A stretch of 64,000 nucleotides of DNA from CAVTJL01 sp963735065 (GCA_963735065.1 CAVTJL010000006.1:124001-188000), one strand, 5' to 3'; counted from the first letter of the stretch, positions 48,109 to 56,565 are shown. The notes: generated from the sequence alone by a model not told the origin. Translations and numbers: made by a program.

Positions 48109-48247
48109 CAGGTGACACGGCGCTATGGGACAGGAGTCGCCTGCTCCCCGCCACCTGACCGCCCGATTAAATCGGGCGGTGACATGAATGCGGGGTTGGC
48201 GCGCACATACCTCTATTGTCGCCCCCTGGCTTGACCGGGGGGCCAAC
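48107..48247. repeat. ~140-bp direct repeat, copy B
   Basis: Second copy of the 47792-47931 unit, 315 bp away. Internal palindrome ACCGCCCGAT (48158-48167) with ATCGGGCGGT (48171-48180) replaces the imperfect one in copy A. The GGCGCGCACATACCTCT stretch is identical in both. Confidence 0.75.
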
Positions 48248-48292
48248 TGTCGGAGGCTGGCCACGCTATTGTCGCGTCACGACCGCCAGTTG

Positions 48293-48315
48293 ATCCCCCG
48301 CTCAAGGCGGGGGAT
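48293..48315. repeat. REP-like palindrome 4
   Basis: ATCCCCCGC (48293-48301) pairs perfectly with GCGGGGGAT (48307-48315), 5-nt loop TCAAG. It lies 37 bp from the 3' end of the broken gene. Confidence 0.6.
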
Positions 48316-48351
48316 GACCCGTGGGGGGTGCGTGGGCTAGCTCCTCTGTCA

Positions 48352-48987
48352 CTATCCTTTGCTGATCTTCTCTTCTTTCGCTCTCCTTTTTTGCTCTTCC
48401 GCCGCCTCGGCCTCGCTCTCTCCCAGCGCGGCGTGGCGGCTCTCGGCGTAGCGCAGGACCCAGTCGGCCACGTCCGGGTTGCTCCGGGCGAAGGCGAGGA
48501 GGTCCGAGACAAGCTCGGCGGCGACGGGATTTTTCGGCGCCTGGATGGAAGGCTCCGAACGGGGGCGTCGTCGACCGGCGCCGCGCCGATCTCGTCCCCG
48601 GCATGCAGCTCGGGATGGCGATCGCTCGTGCGCGTCACGAGGCGGCGCAGGCGGTTTTCGGGATGCCGCCCGCGGTTGCCCTCGTAGGCAAGGAACAAAA
48701 GAGCTTTGGTGTCGCCCATGTCGGCGAGGTGCTGGAGGCTGGCGAACGCCGTCCTGATCAGGATCTCTTCGCGCTCGTCCTCGGGCAGCTCGGCCTCGTG
48801 CCGGTAGTAGGCGACGTGCTCTCTGGAACTTCTCGTCCTCGAGGAGCGACAAAATCTCGGCCTCGTCCGTGCCCTCGTGCCTGGCGACCTCGGCGGGCGT
48901 CATGCCGCCGGCGAGTCGCCGCGCCAGCCGCACGGTGCGGGCCGCGGGCATCGAGGCGGGGGAACGCGAGGGGTAGACGGAAGGCAT
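48352..48987 (-). pseudogene. Hypothetical HTH-like protein, two frameshifts
   Basis: Three frames piece together about 211 aa. Frame one (ATG 48987): MPSVYPSRSPASMPAARTVRLARRLAGGMTPAEVARHEGTDEAEILSLLEDEKFQ, an HTH of terminase-small-subunit or regulator type. After about 48822 the next frame continues EHVAYYRHEAELPEDEREEILIRTAFASLQHLADMGDTKALLFLAYEGNRG. After about 48563 (a run of five G on the + strand) a third frame gives EPSIQAPKNPVAAELVSDLLAFARSNPDVADWVLRYAESRHAALGESEAEAAEEQKRR to the stop. Every join reads naturally, so an intact ancestral gene is likely; either it decayed or the sequence has indels. Function unknown. Confidence 0.6.
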
Positions 48988-48994
48988 GACGGAA

Positions 48995-49023
48995 TGGATA
49001 TCGGGATATAAACCTACTGTCAA
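48995..49023 (-). promoter_or_regulatory. Candidate sigma-70 promoter, possibly leaderless
   Basis: On the minus strand, TTGACA (49018-49023) is followed by a 17-nt spacer and TATCCA (48995-49000). Transcription would begin near 48988, one base before the ATG at 48987, so the mRNA may have no leader. The patch is much more AT-rich than the surroundings. Confidence 0.45.
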
Positions 49024-49034
49024 GCGATCTATGA

Positions 49035-49053
49035 GATTTATGGGACATAAATC
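49035..49053. promoter_or_regulatory. Perfect 8-bp operator-like palindrome
   Basis: GATTTATG (49035-49042), 3-nt spacer GGA, CATAAATC (49046-49053). It sits 12 bp upstream of the -35 hexamer of the minus-strand promoter and between divergent genes, as expected for a repressor site. The AT content is atypical. Confidence 0.5.
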
Positions 49054-49183
49054 GGAGAGGTGGCACCCGCAGCGCTCGAGCATCCCGAGAGCCTTTCGAC
49101 GGTCAGGGCTCCGCACGCAGCCTTGACGCGAGCGGCCAGCGTGCTGTGGGTGGACCTTCCTTGTCGTTCGGATCGGAGGGGGC

Positions 49184-49771
49184 ATGACGGCGCATGGCGA
49201 CCAGCAGATCTACGCCGCTGCCGCCGACCGCCACGGCTTTGGGCGCTACAGCGTCGTTCTCCATGCGCCGGCGGATCTCGCCGCCGCGCTGCAGCGCTTC
49301 AGGCACGAGATCGGCATGGCCCACGTCGGCACGGAGCCGCATGTGAGCCTGGTCTCGGGCCTTCATGACCTCGTCGATCTCGATGCTCTCATCCGGGCCC
49401 TCAGGCTGGCAGCAGCCCGGCACGCGCCCGCCTCCGTCACCTTCGAGACTCCGGCGCTGCACATCAATCCGGATGGCGCGGCGGCGTTTCGGGTGGTGGT
49501 GACGCCGGAGCTTGCGGCCCTGCGAGGCGCGGTCGTCGAAGCCGCGCAAGGGCTCGTTCGGGGCGCACCGCCGCCCGGCGCAGGCTGGTGGGCCCATCTC
49601 ACGCTCTACCAGGGTGCGGATCCGGCGCAGACGGAACGGGCCCGCAGGCTCGGCCCGGCCCTGGACCTCGGCCCGGGCTTCACGGCGGCAAGCGTCGATC
49701 TGGTCGGTCGGCTGGGAAGCCCGCCCGGCGGGACCCGAGCCATCATCGATGCGGCCCCCTTGCAGGGGTAA
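49184..49771 (+). CDS. 2H phosphoesterase-like (2'-5' RNA ligase family) protein
   Basis: 195 aa. Two short H-x-S/T motifs typical of the 2H superfamily are visible, HVSLVSG near residue 53 and AHLTLYQG near 136, with the expected ~80-residue spacing. The family includes tRNA ligase/cyclic phosphodiesterase LigT and cyclic-nucleotide phosphodiesterases, which act on 2',3'-cyclic phosphate ends. The remainder (AAALQRFRHEIG; the late RAIIDAAPLQG) is moderately divergent. GGAGGG precedes the ATG. It is divergent from the broken HTH-like gene, whose control region lies between. Substrate unknown. Confidence 0.7.
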   Translation: MTAHGDQQIYAAAADRHGFGRYSVVLHAPADLAAALQRFRHEIGMAHVGTEPHVSLVSGLHDLVDLDALIRALRLAAARHAPASVTFETPALHINPDGAAAFRVVVTPELAALRGAVVEAAQGLVRGAPPPGAGWWAHLTLYQGADPAQTERARRLGPALDLGPGFTAASVDLVGRLGSPPGGTRAIIDAAPLQG

Positions 49772-49862
49772 GCCATCAAGCTACGCGCCAGCGTCGTAGC
49801 CGATCCGGGTCGCCGTGGTCCGGGGGACCCCGCGCGTCGCAAAGCCCCGAGCCGGGGTGGGC

Positions 49863-50789
49863 TCAGGCGGCTGCGGGACTCTGGCTCTTGGCCCAGCTCT
49901 CGAGCGCTCGAACGAGCTCCACATCGCTGGGATCGGGCAGCTCGACCAGGAGACGGACCAGCTGGTCGCCGACCGCGCCCGTCTTGCCGTCGCGGATGCC
50001 TTTGCCTTTGAGGCGGAGGGTCCGTCCGGAGCTCGAGCCCTTGGGGATCGAGAGGCTGACCTCGCCGTCGATGGTGGGCACCCGCACCTTGCCGCCCAGC
50101 ACCGCGGTGGCCAGCGGGACCGGCTGGTCCATCTGGATATCCGCACCTTTCCGGCTGAACCGCGCGTGCGGCAGGACGGTGACCTCGACCAGCGCATCGC
50201 CGGCGCCGCCGGGCCCGCGCTGGCCCTTGCCGCGCAGCCGGAGCACGGCGCCGCTCTCGATGCCGGGCGGGATGGTGACGTCGATGGTGGAGCCGCTCGG
50301 CAGGCTGACACGCTTGCTGCCGCCCCGCGCCGCATCGAGGAAGTCGAGCGACAGGGCTAGGCGCACGTCCGCACCCGCGGCCGAGCTCGCGCCTCCGGGC
50401 CTTGCGCCGCGCTTGCCGCCCATGTTGAAGAGATCGTTCAGAATGTCGTCGAAGCCGAAGGTGGCACCCCCACGGCCCGTGGAAAAGCCCTGCTCGAAGC
50501 GGGCCCCGCCCTGCGGCCGGCCGCGCGCCTGCTGCCAATGGGCGCCGGGATCAAAGCCCCGCTCGCGGCCCTGCTCGTCCAGCTCACCCCGGTCGTAGCG
50601 GGCGCGCTTGTCCTTGTCGCCCAGCACGTCGTAGGCGCCGGAGAGCTGCTTGAAGCGCTCTTCCGCCTTCTTGTCGCCCGGGTGGAGGTCCGGATGACAG
50701 CCCTTCGCGAGCTTGCGGTAGGCCTTGGTGATCTCGGCCTCGCTGGCGCTGCGCGTGACGCCCAGGATATCGTAAAGCGACTTGCTCAT
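49863..50789 (-). CDS. DnaJ-type co-chaperone (CbpA/DnaJ class II)
   Basis: 308 aa. J domain at the start, SLYDILGVTRSASEAEITKAYRKLAKGCHPDLHPGD, with the HPD motif needed to stimulate DnaK near residue 32, and FKQLSGAYDVLGDKDKRARYDRGE. A Gly/Phe-rich linker follows (residues 85-130; GFDDILNDLFNMGG), then the C-terminal substrate-binding domains (VTIPPGIESGAVLRLRGKGQRGPGG near 180). No zinc-finger cysteines, hence class II/CbpA-like. Stress-linked cytosolic co-chaperone. Adjacent to the Hsp20 gene on the same strand, 85 bp apart. Confidence 0.92.
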   Translation of the reverse strand: MSKSLYDILGVTRSASEAEITKAYRKLAKGCHPDLHPGDKKAEERFKQLSGAYDVLGDKDKRARYDRGELDEQGRERGFDPGAHWQQARGRPQGGARFEQGFSTGRGGATFGFDDILNDLFNMGGKRGARPGGASSAAGADVRLALSLDFLDAARGGSKRVSLPSGSTIDVTIPPGIESGAVLRLRGKGQRGPGGAGDALVEVTVLPHARFSRKGADIQMDQPVPLATAVLGGKVRVPTIDGEVSLSIPKGSSSGRTLRLKGKGIRDGKTGAVGDQLVRLLVELPDPSDVELVRALESWAKSQSPAAA

Positions 50790-50874
50790 GCCTCGATCAG
50801 AATGATGGTGCGGGCACCATGGGCGCCCGCACCGATACCAGTCCCAGTGAGCCGAGCCCGAATGGGGCTCTGCG

Positions 50875-51321
50875 TCAAGCGGCCTTGGCCTCGAGCTTGG
50901 CCGGGCCGCCGGCGCCGATCGCGATGGTCCGCGGCTTCAGGGCCTCGGGCACCTCGCGCGCGAGCTCGATGCGCAGAATGCCGTGCTCGAGCCTGGCGCC
51001 CTTGACCTCCACATGCTCGGCCAGCGCGAAGCGGCGCTCGAAGCCGGCGCGGACGATGCCGCGGTGGAGATAGCGCGCTTCCTCGCCATTCTGGGCGGGC
51101 TTGCCGCGCACGAGCAGGGTGCCGTTCTCGACGGTGATCTCGAGCTGCTCCTCGACATAGCCCGGGACCGCGAGAGCGACCTCGTAGCTGTTCTCGCCCT
51201 GCCTGACGATGTCGTAGCTCGGGCCGGCGTCGCCGAAGCCGGCGCCGCTGACGAAGGCATTCATCAGGCGGTCGATGTCGTGGGCGGCACGATTGAAGGG
51301 AACGAGACGAAAGCTGGACAT
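50875..51321 (-). CDS. Small heat-shock protein (Hsp20/IbpA family)
   Basis: 148 aa. ATG 51321 starts MSSFRLVPFNRAAHDIDRLMNAF, then the alpha-crystallin domain: SYDIVRQGENSYEVALAVPGYVEEQLEITVENGTLLVRGKPAQNG and the late RFALAEHVEVKGARLEHGILRIELAREVPE, an IbpA-like ending. It holds unfolded proteins for refolding. The DnaJ gene follows on the same strand 85 bp downstream, making an Hsp20-DnaJ stress pair; I see no obvious sigma-32 or ROSE-type leader between 51322 and 51515. Confidence 0.92.
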   Translation of the reverse strand: MSSFRLVPFNRAAHDIDRLMNAFVSGAGFGDAGPSYDIVRQGENSYEVALAVPGYVEEQLEITVENGTLLVRGKPAQNGEEARYLHRGIVRAGFERRFALAEHVEVKGARLEHGILRIELAREVPEALKPRTIAIGAGGPAKLEAKAA

Positions 51322-51515
51322 CCTATCCTCCGCATGAAGCGATAGAGACAACGGCGCTCCGTGGTGGACGCGCCTTCCGAAAACCCGTCGGAACCGCTGG
51401 AGTCTCCGACCATCCTGAGATGGGGATGGCGGCATGCCGTTCAAGCGGCGTGCGCCCCGCATGCTCTTCGTCTAGAGGTGGCCGCAACAGGGCTGGCCAT
51501 CGGAGATCCGACCCC

Positions 51516-52781
51516 ATGGGAATTCTGCTCGGCACCGTCGCCGATGACTTCACCGGCGCCACCGATCTCTGCAACACCCTGGTGCGACAGGGCATGCGCA
51601 CGGTCCAGCTGATCGACGTGCCGCCCGCCGATCTGCCGGTTCCGGATGCCGATGCGGTGACCGTGGCGCTGAAGTCGCGCACCTGCCCGCCGGAGGAGGC
51701 GATCCGGCAGTCGCTGGCCGCCCTGGCGTGGCTGCGCCAGGCCGGCGCCCGGCAGATCATCTTCAAATACTGCTCGACCTTCGACAGCACGGACGAGGGC
51801 AATATCGGGCCGGTGGCCGACGCGCTGCTCGAGGCGCTGGGGGGCGATCTCACCATCGCCTGCCCGGCATTCCCCGAGGCCAAGCGGACGATCTACAAGG
51901 GTCATCTCTTCGTGGGCGACGTGCTGCTCTCGGACAGCCACATGCGCCACCATCCGCTGACGCCGATGACCGATGCGAGCCTCGTGCGCGTGCTGGCACG
52001 ACAGACGCCGCACAAGGTGGGGCTCGTGGCCTACGAGACGGTGCGGCAGGGGCCGGAGGCGATCCTCGAGCGCTTCGCGGCACTGCGAGGCGAGGGCGTG
52101 CGCCACGTCGTCACCGATGCCATCGACGAGGAGCATCTTTTTCACCTGGGTGCCGCGGTTGCCGACCTGCCGCTCATCACCGGCGGGTCGGGGATCGCCA
52201 TGGGGCTGCCCGAGAACTTTCGCCGCCGCGGGCTGCTGTCCAAGACGCAGGAGGCGGCCTCGCTGCCCGCGGTCGAGGGCCTGGAGGCGGTGCTGGCGGG
52301 GTCCTGCTCGGTGGCGACGCTGGGGCAGATCGAGCAGATGGCAAAGGAGCGGCCGGCGCTCAAGCTCGAGCCCGGGAAGCTTGGCGAGCCGGCGGCCGTC
52401 GAGGGAGCGCTCGCCTGGGCCAAGGAGCAGCTCGGGAAGGGGCCCGTGCTGATCTACGCGAGCGCGCCGCCCGAGGAGGTGAAGGCCGCGCAGGAGAAGC
52501 TGGGGCGCGAGCGGGCGGGCCAGGTCGTCGAGGAGGCCATGGCGGCGATCGCCAAGGGGCTTGCCGCGGCCGGCGTGCGCCGCCTCGTCGTTGCCGGCGG
52601 CGAGACGTCGGGTGCCGTGGTGCAGGCGCTGGGCGTGAAGGGGCTTCAGATCGGCGCCCAGATCGACCCGGGCGTGCCGGCGACGGTGAGCATCGGCCCT
52701 GAGCCTTTCGCTCTCGCGCTGAAGTCGGGCAATTTCGGGGCGCCCGATTTCTTCATGAAGGCGCTGAAGGTGATGCCATGA
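51516..52781 (+). CDS. otnK: Four-carbon acid sugar kinase, OtnK-type (DUF1537)
   Basis: 421 aa, normal for this family. GTVADDFTGATDLCNTLVRQGMRTVQLI at 6-33 is the family start; FKYCSTFDSTDEGNIGPVADAL near 88-109; KRTIYKGHLFVGDVLLSDS near 126-144; LPLITGGSGIAMGLPENF near 218 and RLVVAGGETSGAVVQALGVKGLQIG near 355-379. OtnK phosphorylates 3-oxo-tetronate; the ATGA overlap with the next gene, otnC, supports the pathway. Preferred start is 51516. Likely cytosolic catabolism of threonate-type acids. No kinase paralogue or regulator beside it. Confidence 0.93.
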   Translation: MGILLGTVADDFTGATDLCNTLVRQGMRTVQLIDVPPADLPVPDADAVTVALKSRTCPPEEAIRQSLAALAWLRQAGARQIIFKYCSTFDSTDEGNIGPVADALLEALGGDLTIACPAFPEAKRTIYKGHLFVGDVLLSDSHMRHHPLTPMTDASLVRVLARQTPHKVGLVAYETVRQGPEAILERFAALRGEGVRHVVTDAIDEEHLFHLGAAVADLPLITGGSGIAMGLPENFRRRGLLSKTQEAASLPAVEGLEAVLAGSCSVATLGQIEQMAKERPALKLEPGKLGEPAAVEGALAWAKEQLGKGPVLIYASAPPEEVKAAQEKLGRERAGQVVEEAMAAIAKGLAAAGVRRLVVAGGETSGAVVQALGVKGLQIGAQIDPGVPATVSIGPEPFALALKSGNFGAPDFFMKALKVMP

Positions 52782-53416
52782 GCGAGGAGAGCCGGGTCCG
52801 CGAGCAGATCTGCCGCATCGGCCGCTCGATCTTCGAGCGCGGCCTCACCTTCGGCAGCTCGGGCAACATCAGCGCGCGGCTCGAGGATGGCTGGCTGATG
52901 ACGCCCACCAACGTCGCGATGGGCGACCTCGACCCGGCGCGCCTCAGCAAGCTCGACCGCGAGGGGCGCCATGTCGGCGGCGACAAGCCGACCAAGGAGA
53001 CGTTTCTTCACCTCGGCATGTATCGGCAGCGCCAGACCGCGGCGGCGGTGGTGCATCTTCACTCGACCCACTCGGTTGCCGTCAGCGTGCTCGAGGATGT
53101 CGATCCGGCCGACGTGATCCCGCCGATCACCGCCTATTATGTGATGCGTGTCGGCCGGCTGCCGCTGGTTCCGTACTATCGGCCGGGCGATCCGGCGCTG
53201 GGCCCGGCCGTCGAGGCGCTGGCCGACCGGCATCATGCCGTGCTGCTGGCGAACCATGGGCCCGTGGTGGCGGGCACCTCGCTCGAGGCCGCGGCCTACG
53301 CCACCGAGGAGCTCGAGGAGACGGCCAAGCTCTATCTGCTCCTCCAGGGGCGCAGGATACGCACCCTGACGCCGGAGCAGGTGGCCGACGTCAGGAAGGC
53401 GTTCCCGCCCGGCTGA
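52778..53416 (+). CDS. otnC: 3-oxo-tetronate 4-phosphate decarboxylase, class II aldolase family
   Basis: 212 aa. RGLTFGSSGNISARLEDGWLMTPTNVAMGDLDPARLSKLD near 20-60 gives the family phosphate-binding loop; VVHLHSTHSVAVSVL near 92-106 has the zinc-binding His-x-His; AVLLANHGPVVAGTSLEAAAYATEELEETAKLYLL near 150-184 has the third His and the family C-end. It overlaps otnK by 4 bp (ATGA), so expression is coupled. OtnC decarboxylates the OtnK product to dihydroxyacetone phosphate (family knowledge; the exact substrate is not proven here). Confidence 0.92.
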   Translation: MSEESRVREQICRIGRSIFERGLTFGSSGNISARLEDGWLMTPTNVAMGDLDPARLSKLDREGRHVGGDKPTKETFLHLGMYRQRQTAAAVVHLHSTHSVAVSVLEDVDPADVIPPITAYYVMRVGRLPLVPYYRPGDPALGPAVEALADRHHAVLLANHGPVVAGTSLEAAAYATEELEETAKLYLLLQGRRIRTLTPEQVADVRKAFPPG

Positions 53417-53509
53417 CCGTCGGAGCACGACCACCAGCTCATTGCCGGCGGATCGGTCCGCGGCCTATCATGTTGAGCCGCGCCAATGCGGTCTGGCTGG
53501 AGAATGGCT

Positions 53510-53647
53510 GTGGCGAAGGGTCAAAAGCGGAGCAATCGCGAGGCCAAGAAGCCGAAGGCGGACAAGAAGAAGCTCGCCGCCGGGGCGTCCACGGTCGCGA
53601 GCACCATGGCGAAGGCCAAGCCGGGCGACCAGCCGACCAAGAAGTAG
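53510..53647 (+). CDS. Small basic conserved hypothetical protein
   Basis: 45 aa, lysine-rich: it reads MAKGQKRSNREAKKPKADKK and then AGASTVASTMAKAKPGD to the end. This MAKGQKRSNRE-type start recurs in short alphaproteobacterial proteins of unknown function. The start is GTG 53510 because GGAGA lies 6 nt upstream and the reading begins exactly at the family start; an ATG at 53504 adds two residues. Highly charged, possibly nucleic-acid-binding. Located 93 bp after otnC. Confidence 0.6.
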   Translation: MAKGQKRSNREAKKPKADKKKLAAGASTVASTMAKAKPGDQPTKK

Positions 53648-54204
53648 AGCAGGGACACCCGCCGAGCCGGTCGGTCCCGGCAAGCGGGCGCGCCTCCTTT
53701 CCCGGCCGTCTCTTCATCGACGATCCCGTCGCTGATCGAGCGCCGAAGGCCGCGGCATGTTGACCCGGGCGGGTCGGCCGCGCCGCCTCCGCCTGTCCGG
53801 CAGCCTGCGATCAGCAGGGGCGCCGGGCCAGCACTGCGAGATCACGCGCCTTCGCCGCGGGAATGGCGCGTGGGCGCAGGGCCCGGAGCCGAGGGCAGGA
53901 CACAGCAGAGGCGGGATCCGTGCGCGGCCGCGGAACGTTTTGCGCCGTTCTGCGTCCGTCCCGGCATGACAAGATGCGTCGGCAGCTGGGGGCCGAGGTG
54001 CCCGGAACGGATCGTCGCCTCTCGCGTTGCGCGAAGGCGCGGAACTGCCCGGTGGGTCGCGATGACCGTTGCTCGCCGGAGGTCTCGTGCTCGAGCGTGT
54101 CGGTAAGGTCAGCTTATGGTTGAAGGTGTGATGGCACGCACAGCCGCCTCGTCGCAGGTGAGGCAAGCTGCCCGAGCCAATGTCGGAGAAGGAGAGGATT
54201 CGCC
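53648..54204. other. 557-bp intergenic region
   Basis: No frame shows sustained coding character; frames are arginine- and proline-rich. I see no strong hairpin, repeat match or RNA. A purine-rich GGAGAAGGAGAGG at 54185-54197 is the ribosome site of the next small gene. Confidence 0.5.
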
Positions 54205-54408
54205 ATGCAGGTATACGCGCGGAGCCGCGAGGCCCGCGATCTCGCCAGGCCGCCCTTGGGAGATCGAGCCCGGCCCGTGGGCCCGGTCCGGATCGTGGCT
54301 CCCGGCGTCTGCTACATCCTGGTCGACCGGAAGAAGATCGCCCAGGTTCTGGCGGCCCACCCGGACGCGACCGTCACGCCGCTGATCAGGCCGGTTGTCC
54401 AGGGGTGA
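54205..54408 (+). CDS. Small hypothetical protein
   Basis: 67 aa. It has an N-terminal basic part (VYARSREARDLARPP), then VRIVAPGVCYILVDRKKIAQVLAAHPDATV. A strong ribosome site GGAGAAGGAGAGG ends 7 nt before ATG 54205, and third-position GC is high, so it is likely real. No recognised family, signal peptide or membrane segment. It is alone between long non-coding stretches and pccA. Confidence 0.5.
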   Translation: MQVYARSREARDLARPPLGDRARPVGPVRIVAPGVCYILVDRKKIAQVLAAHPDATVTPLIRPVVQG

Positions 54409-54575
54409 GCCTGGGGCATCCTTGCCTGCGGGACGCGAGCACCCCCTTCGGTGGGTGCAAGGCCCACCGCGTCGTTCCTCCCGCTTCCTCTATTCCCCAG
54501 CACCCGGCGACGCTGTTCGTGGGCGAGGCCCGATGCTAACGAGGATGCCTTAGCCGCCGCGTCGGGGCATGGGGA

Positions 54576-56565
54576 ATGTTCGAGAAGATACTGATCGCCA
54601 ATCGCGGCGAGATCGCCTGCCGGGTCATCAGGACCTGCCGCCGGTTGGGAATACGGACCGTGGCGGTCTGCTCGGAAGCCGATGCCGACGCGCTGCATGT
54701 CCGGATGGCGGACGAGGCCGTGGCGATCGGCCCTTCGCCGGCGGCCGAGAGCTATCTGGTGGCCGAGCGGATCGTGCAGGCCTGCAAGAAGACCGGCGCC
54801 CAGGCGGTGCATCCGGGCTACGGGTTCCTTTCCGAGCGGGCAGGCTTCGCGCAAGCGCTCGAGGAGGCCGGCATCGTCTTCATCGGCCCGCCCGTGCCGG
54901 CGATCGAGGCCATGGGCGACAAGATCGAGAGCAAGCGGCTGGCGCGGAAGGCCGGGGTGAGCACGGTGCCGGGCTCGCTCGAGGCGATCGCCGATCCGGC
55001 GGCCGCGCTGCGCATTGCCCGCGAGATCGGCTTTCCGGTGATGATCAAGGCCTCGGCCGGCGGTGGCGGCAAGGGCATGCGCATCGCGTTCGGCGAGGAC
55101 GAGCTGGCCGAGGGGATCGAGCGGGCCCGCTCGGAAGCGCGCGCCTCGTTCGGCGACGATCGCGTCTTCCTCGAGAAGTTCGTGGAGGAGCCGCGCCACA
55201 TCGAGATCCAGGTCCTGGGCGACCGGCACGGCAATCTGCTCTATCTGAACGAGCGCGAGTGCTCGATCCAGCGACGTCACCAGAAGATCATCGAGGAGGC
55301 GCCGTCGCCCTTTCTGGACGCCGCGACGCGCCGGGCGATGGGCGAGCAGGCCGTGGCGCTGGCCCGCGCGGTCGACTACCACTCGGCCGGCACGGTCGAG
55401 TTCATCGTCGACAAGCACCGCAACTTCTACTTCCTCGAGATGAACACCCGCCTGCAGGTCGAGCATCCGGTCACGGAGCTGGTGACCGGTCTCGATCTCG
55501 TGGAGCTCATGATCAGGGTCGCGGCGGGCGAGCATCTGGGGCTTCGCCAGGAGGATGTGCGGCTCGACGGCTGGGCCATCGAATCCCGCGTCTACGCCGA
55601 GGACCCGAGGCGCGGCTTTCTGCCCTCGACGGGCCGCCTCGTGCGCTACGCCGAGCCCGAGGGGCCGGGCGTGCGGGTGGACTCCGGCGTCGTCGAGGGC
55701 GGTGAGGTCTCGATCTTCTACGATCCGATGATCGCCAAGCTCTGTGCCTGGGGGCCGGACCGCGGCACGGCCATCGCACGCTCCCGGGCCGCGCTCGAAC
55801 TCGTTCGTGGTTCGCGGGCCCGGGAACAATGTCGATTTCCTGGGGGCGGTGCTGGCGAGCCCACGTTTCGCCGAGGGCCGTCTCTCCACCGCCTTCATCG
55901 CCGAGGAGTATGGCGACCGCTTCGAGGGCCATGAGCTGCCGCGCGAGCGGCTCGAGGAGCTTGCTGCCGTCGTCGTCGCCATGCGGGTGCGCGAGGCGGC
56001 GCGGGCGGCAGCGGTCGACGGCCAGCTTCGCTCCTGGTGCCCGCCGGCGGAGCGGGCCTGGTCGGTGAGCTTCGGCGAGGTCGCCGTTGCGGTGATGGTG
56101 CAGGGTCCGGCGATCGAAGGAGAGCTCGAGGTCGCCGTCGACGATCGCAGCTTGCCGGTGCGTCTCGACTGGCGACCGGGCCTGCTGCTCGTCAGGGCGC
56201 AGGTCGGGGAGGAGACCCTGACGCTGCAGGCGGATCCCGTGAGCGAGGGGTACGAGATCCGCCATGGCGGCGCCCGGCTGCGGACCCTGGTGCAGACGAG
56301 GCGCGCGGCCGACTATGCCTCGCGCATGCCCAAGAAGGTGCCTCCCGACACGTCGAGCCTGGTGCGCTCGCCGATGCCCGGCCTGATCGTGAGCGTGGCG
56401 GTGATCGAGGGGGAGGAGGTCAAGCTGGGGCAGGATCTCTGCATCCTCGAGGCGATGAAGATGGAGAACGTGCTGAGGGCCGAGCGCGACGGCCGCATCG
56501 CCGAGGTCAAGGTCAAGGCGCGGGACGCCGTGGCCGCCGATCAGGTGCTGATGACCTTCGGCTGA
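54576..56565 (+). pseudogene. pccA: Propionyl-CoA carboxylase alpha subunit, frameshifted
   Basis: About 663 aa over two frames, typical for PccA. Starts MFEKILIANRGEIACRVIRTCRRLGI. The biotin carboxylase domain includes VMIKASAGGGGKGMRIAF near 150-170 and NERECSIQRRHQKIIEEAPSPF near 224. After about 55797 the frame changes and resumes SFVVRGPGNNVDFLGAVLASPRFAEG, then the C-terminal biotinyl domain with EAMKMENVL (biotinylated Lys about 629). One extra A in CTCGAACTC would explain the break (CTC GAC TCG restores LDSF). With MmsA it would handle propionyl-CoA from valine or odd-chain acids. Intact coding on both sides of the shift. Confidence 0.85.

Noticed and set aside
53648..54204. Arginine/proline-rich frames on both strands in this gap
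   Set aside because: Composition and lack of ribosome sites are those of random GC-rich DNA.
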